DNA from: Pseudomonas sp. SCB32
GTDB lineage: Bacteria > Pseudomonadota > Gammaproteobacteria > Pseudomonadales > Pseudomonadaceae
Direction: 5' to 3'
DNA length: 64,000 nt
Assembly: GCF_009189165.1 (NCBI RefSeq)
Contig: NZ_CP045118.1
Coordinates: 2,976,001-3,040,000 of the forward strand
The notes beneath the pieces were generated by a model. That model did no database searches, was not told the DNA's origin, and saw only the letters and a program-made list of their open reading frames with translations. Of the stretch, positions 63,044 through 64,000 are shown piece by piece (position 1 is the first letter of the stretch; the number at the start of each line of letters is the position of its first letter). A program made the position numbers and the translations under genes.

Positions 63044-64000
63044 ATGCCGGAACGAGTTCTGATCATAGGGGTTGGAGTAACGCCTTTCTCTGCGCCGCGC
63101 GCCGGCACTCCCTTGCTCGATCTCGTTGGGCGGGCAGCGCGAATGGCCCTTGAGGATGCTGGAATCGACGGGGACCTGGTTGACCAGGTCTTCATGTCAA
63201 GCGCAAACAGCGGCGTTGGGGTTTGCGAACAGTTGCTGGCGCAGACGGGCCTGGCCGGCCTGCCCATGTTCTGCATACGCGATGGGGGGGCATCCGCCAG
63301 TGCGGCGGTGCACCTCGCGCGCAACAGCATCCTGGCGGGGGAGGCGGAGGCGATTCTGGTCCTTGGCTTCGAGGACCTGCAGACGGGCTTTTCGAAGCAG
63401 AAGTTCTTCGGCCTGGACGGCTTCCCTCACGCAGAGCAGGGCGAGCTGATTCGGCCCGGCACCCCACTGGCCGTGATTGCGCAACGTGAGCACCCGGCGG
63501 CCCTGTATGCCGCGCAGATGAACTGGCTGCAGGTGCGCCTGGGGCTCACCGAGCTGTGTTTCGAGCGAGTCCTGGATCGGGCTCGTGCCCAGGCCCGCCT
63601 CAACCCGGGCGTCTGCACAGACACACTCGAGCGGGGGGCATGGTTTCCGCCCTACCTGAGCCCGCCTGCCCATGGCGCAGCGGCGGTGCTGCTGTGCTCG
63701 GAGGCCTTCGCCGCCCGATATGGCTTGCGCGGTGGGGTGGGCATCCTGACCTGCACGCGGGTTGGCGAACCGGTTTGCGAACTGGCCGATGGCAATCCGC
63801 TCGACCTTCTGGGGCGCTCCGCGACACGGCGCGCTGCCGAGCAGGCCTGCGCGCAGGCTGGGATCGGCGTGGAGGACCTCGACGTGATCGAACTGCACGA
63901 CCAGAGCGTGGGGGACTTCCTGGTCTCCAGCGCCGCGCTCGGTCTGTGCGAGGAGGAGGGGATGGCCGGGTTTGCGCTTCGCGCCCAGACCAGGCCCGCC
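63044..64000 (+). CDS. Thiolase-superfamily protein (SCP-x-like), partial, nucleophilic Cys absent
   Basis: The gene starts at ATG 63044 and runs past the window end without a stop (319 codons seen). It begins RVLIIGVGVTPFSAPRAG, as in SCP-x/acetyl-CoA acetyltransferase-like proteins, with LVGRAARMALEDAGIDGDLV and, near the end, VEDLDVIELHDQSVGDFLVS. Thiolases of this group have Cys in an N-x-CASG motif about 90 residues in; here the position reads CIRDGGASASAAV, with Gly where Cys is expected. The distal HDxF-type site reads HDQSV. So ordinary thiolysis is doubtful; aldolase-type or lipid-carrier-type relatives (Ltp-like) lack parts of this site too. It may belong to a fatty-acid or steroid side-chain pathway. 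Confidence 0.8.
   Translation, partial: MPERVLIIGVGVTPFSAPRAGTPLLDLVGRAARMALEDAGIDGDLVDQVFMSSANSGVGVCEQLLAQTGLAGLPMFCIRDGGASASAAVHLARNSILAGEAEAILVLGFEDLQTGFSKQKFFGLDGFPHAEQGELIRPGTPLAVIAQREHPAALYAAQMNWLQVRLGLTELCFERVLDRARAQARLNPGVCTDTLERGAWFPPYLSPPAHGAAAVLLCSEAFAARYGLRGGVGILTCTRVGEPVCELADGNPLDLLGRSATRRAAEQACAQAGIGVEDLDVIELHDQSVGDFLVSSAALGLCEEEGMAGFALRAQTRPA

Overview
The window looks like a GC-rich Pseudomonas-type chromosome (MvaT-family H-NS protein, pseudomonad-style type VI secretion genes, AraC/OruR-type and MalT/LuxR-type regulators, SCP-x-like thiolase) that carries two accessory blocks. The species cannot be fixed from the sequence alone.

Region by region: (1) 1-545, the end of a regulator, then 712-5516, a same-strand run of five short-chain dehydrogenase/reductase or NAD-epimerase genes and one SnoaL/NTF2-like gene, probably a catabolic operon; most of it has strongly TCG/GCG-biased codons. 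(2) 5782-7685, a tyrosine recombinase and a group II truncated haemoglobin. (3) 8028-14345, a degenerate IS3-family element split by a 5,314-bp transposon-like unit (8637-13950). The unit has TG...CA ends, inverted terminal arrays of a 23-bp-period repeat and a 6-bp target duplication (CTACGG). It has no transposase and carries three genes: a HEPN-like protein with four zinc ribbons, a SMEK-domain protein with an APAZ-like C-terminus, and a short catalytically dead prokaryotic Argonaute. This looks like a mobile defence cassette and is the main discovery of the window. (4) 14392-22237, accessory genes, a tniA-tniB-tniQ transposition operon, a small gene divergent from an XRE regulator, and an MvaT-like silencer with a clear terminator.

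(5) 23218-55228 is a complete type VI secretion locus. Operon one runs tssB, tssC, tssK, tssL, an OmpA-domain protein, hcp, clpV, vgrG, a DUF4123 adaptor, two tandem lipoprotein immunity genes, a Tle1-type DUF2235 lipase effector, a PAAR protein, a two-TM accessory protein and tssM. After a receiver-like gene and a truncated vgrG, operon two runs tssA, tssF, tssG, tssJ, tssE. A fusion of an ImpA-N (VasL-like) region, a TM segment and an OmpA domain follows. All thirteen core tss functions are present. Between the transcription units lie related short sequences ending in strong terminators, two of which have a small hairpin with ACGGA in its loop; they may be small RNAs. A second pair of 23-bp-repeat arrays brackets a 1.7-kb patch holding an internally deleted IS1182-type element.

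(6) 55519-64000: an NlpC/P60 hydrolase, an AraC pseudogene, an intact AraC regulator divergent from a secreted DUF1254/DUF1214 protein, a MalT-like LuxR regulator, and the start of a thiolase-superfamily gene whose usual nucleophilic cysteine is missing. No rRNA, tRNA or CRISPR array was seen.
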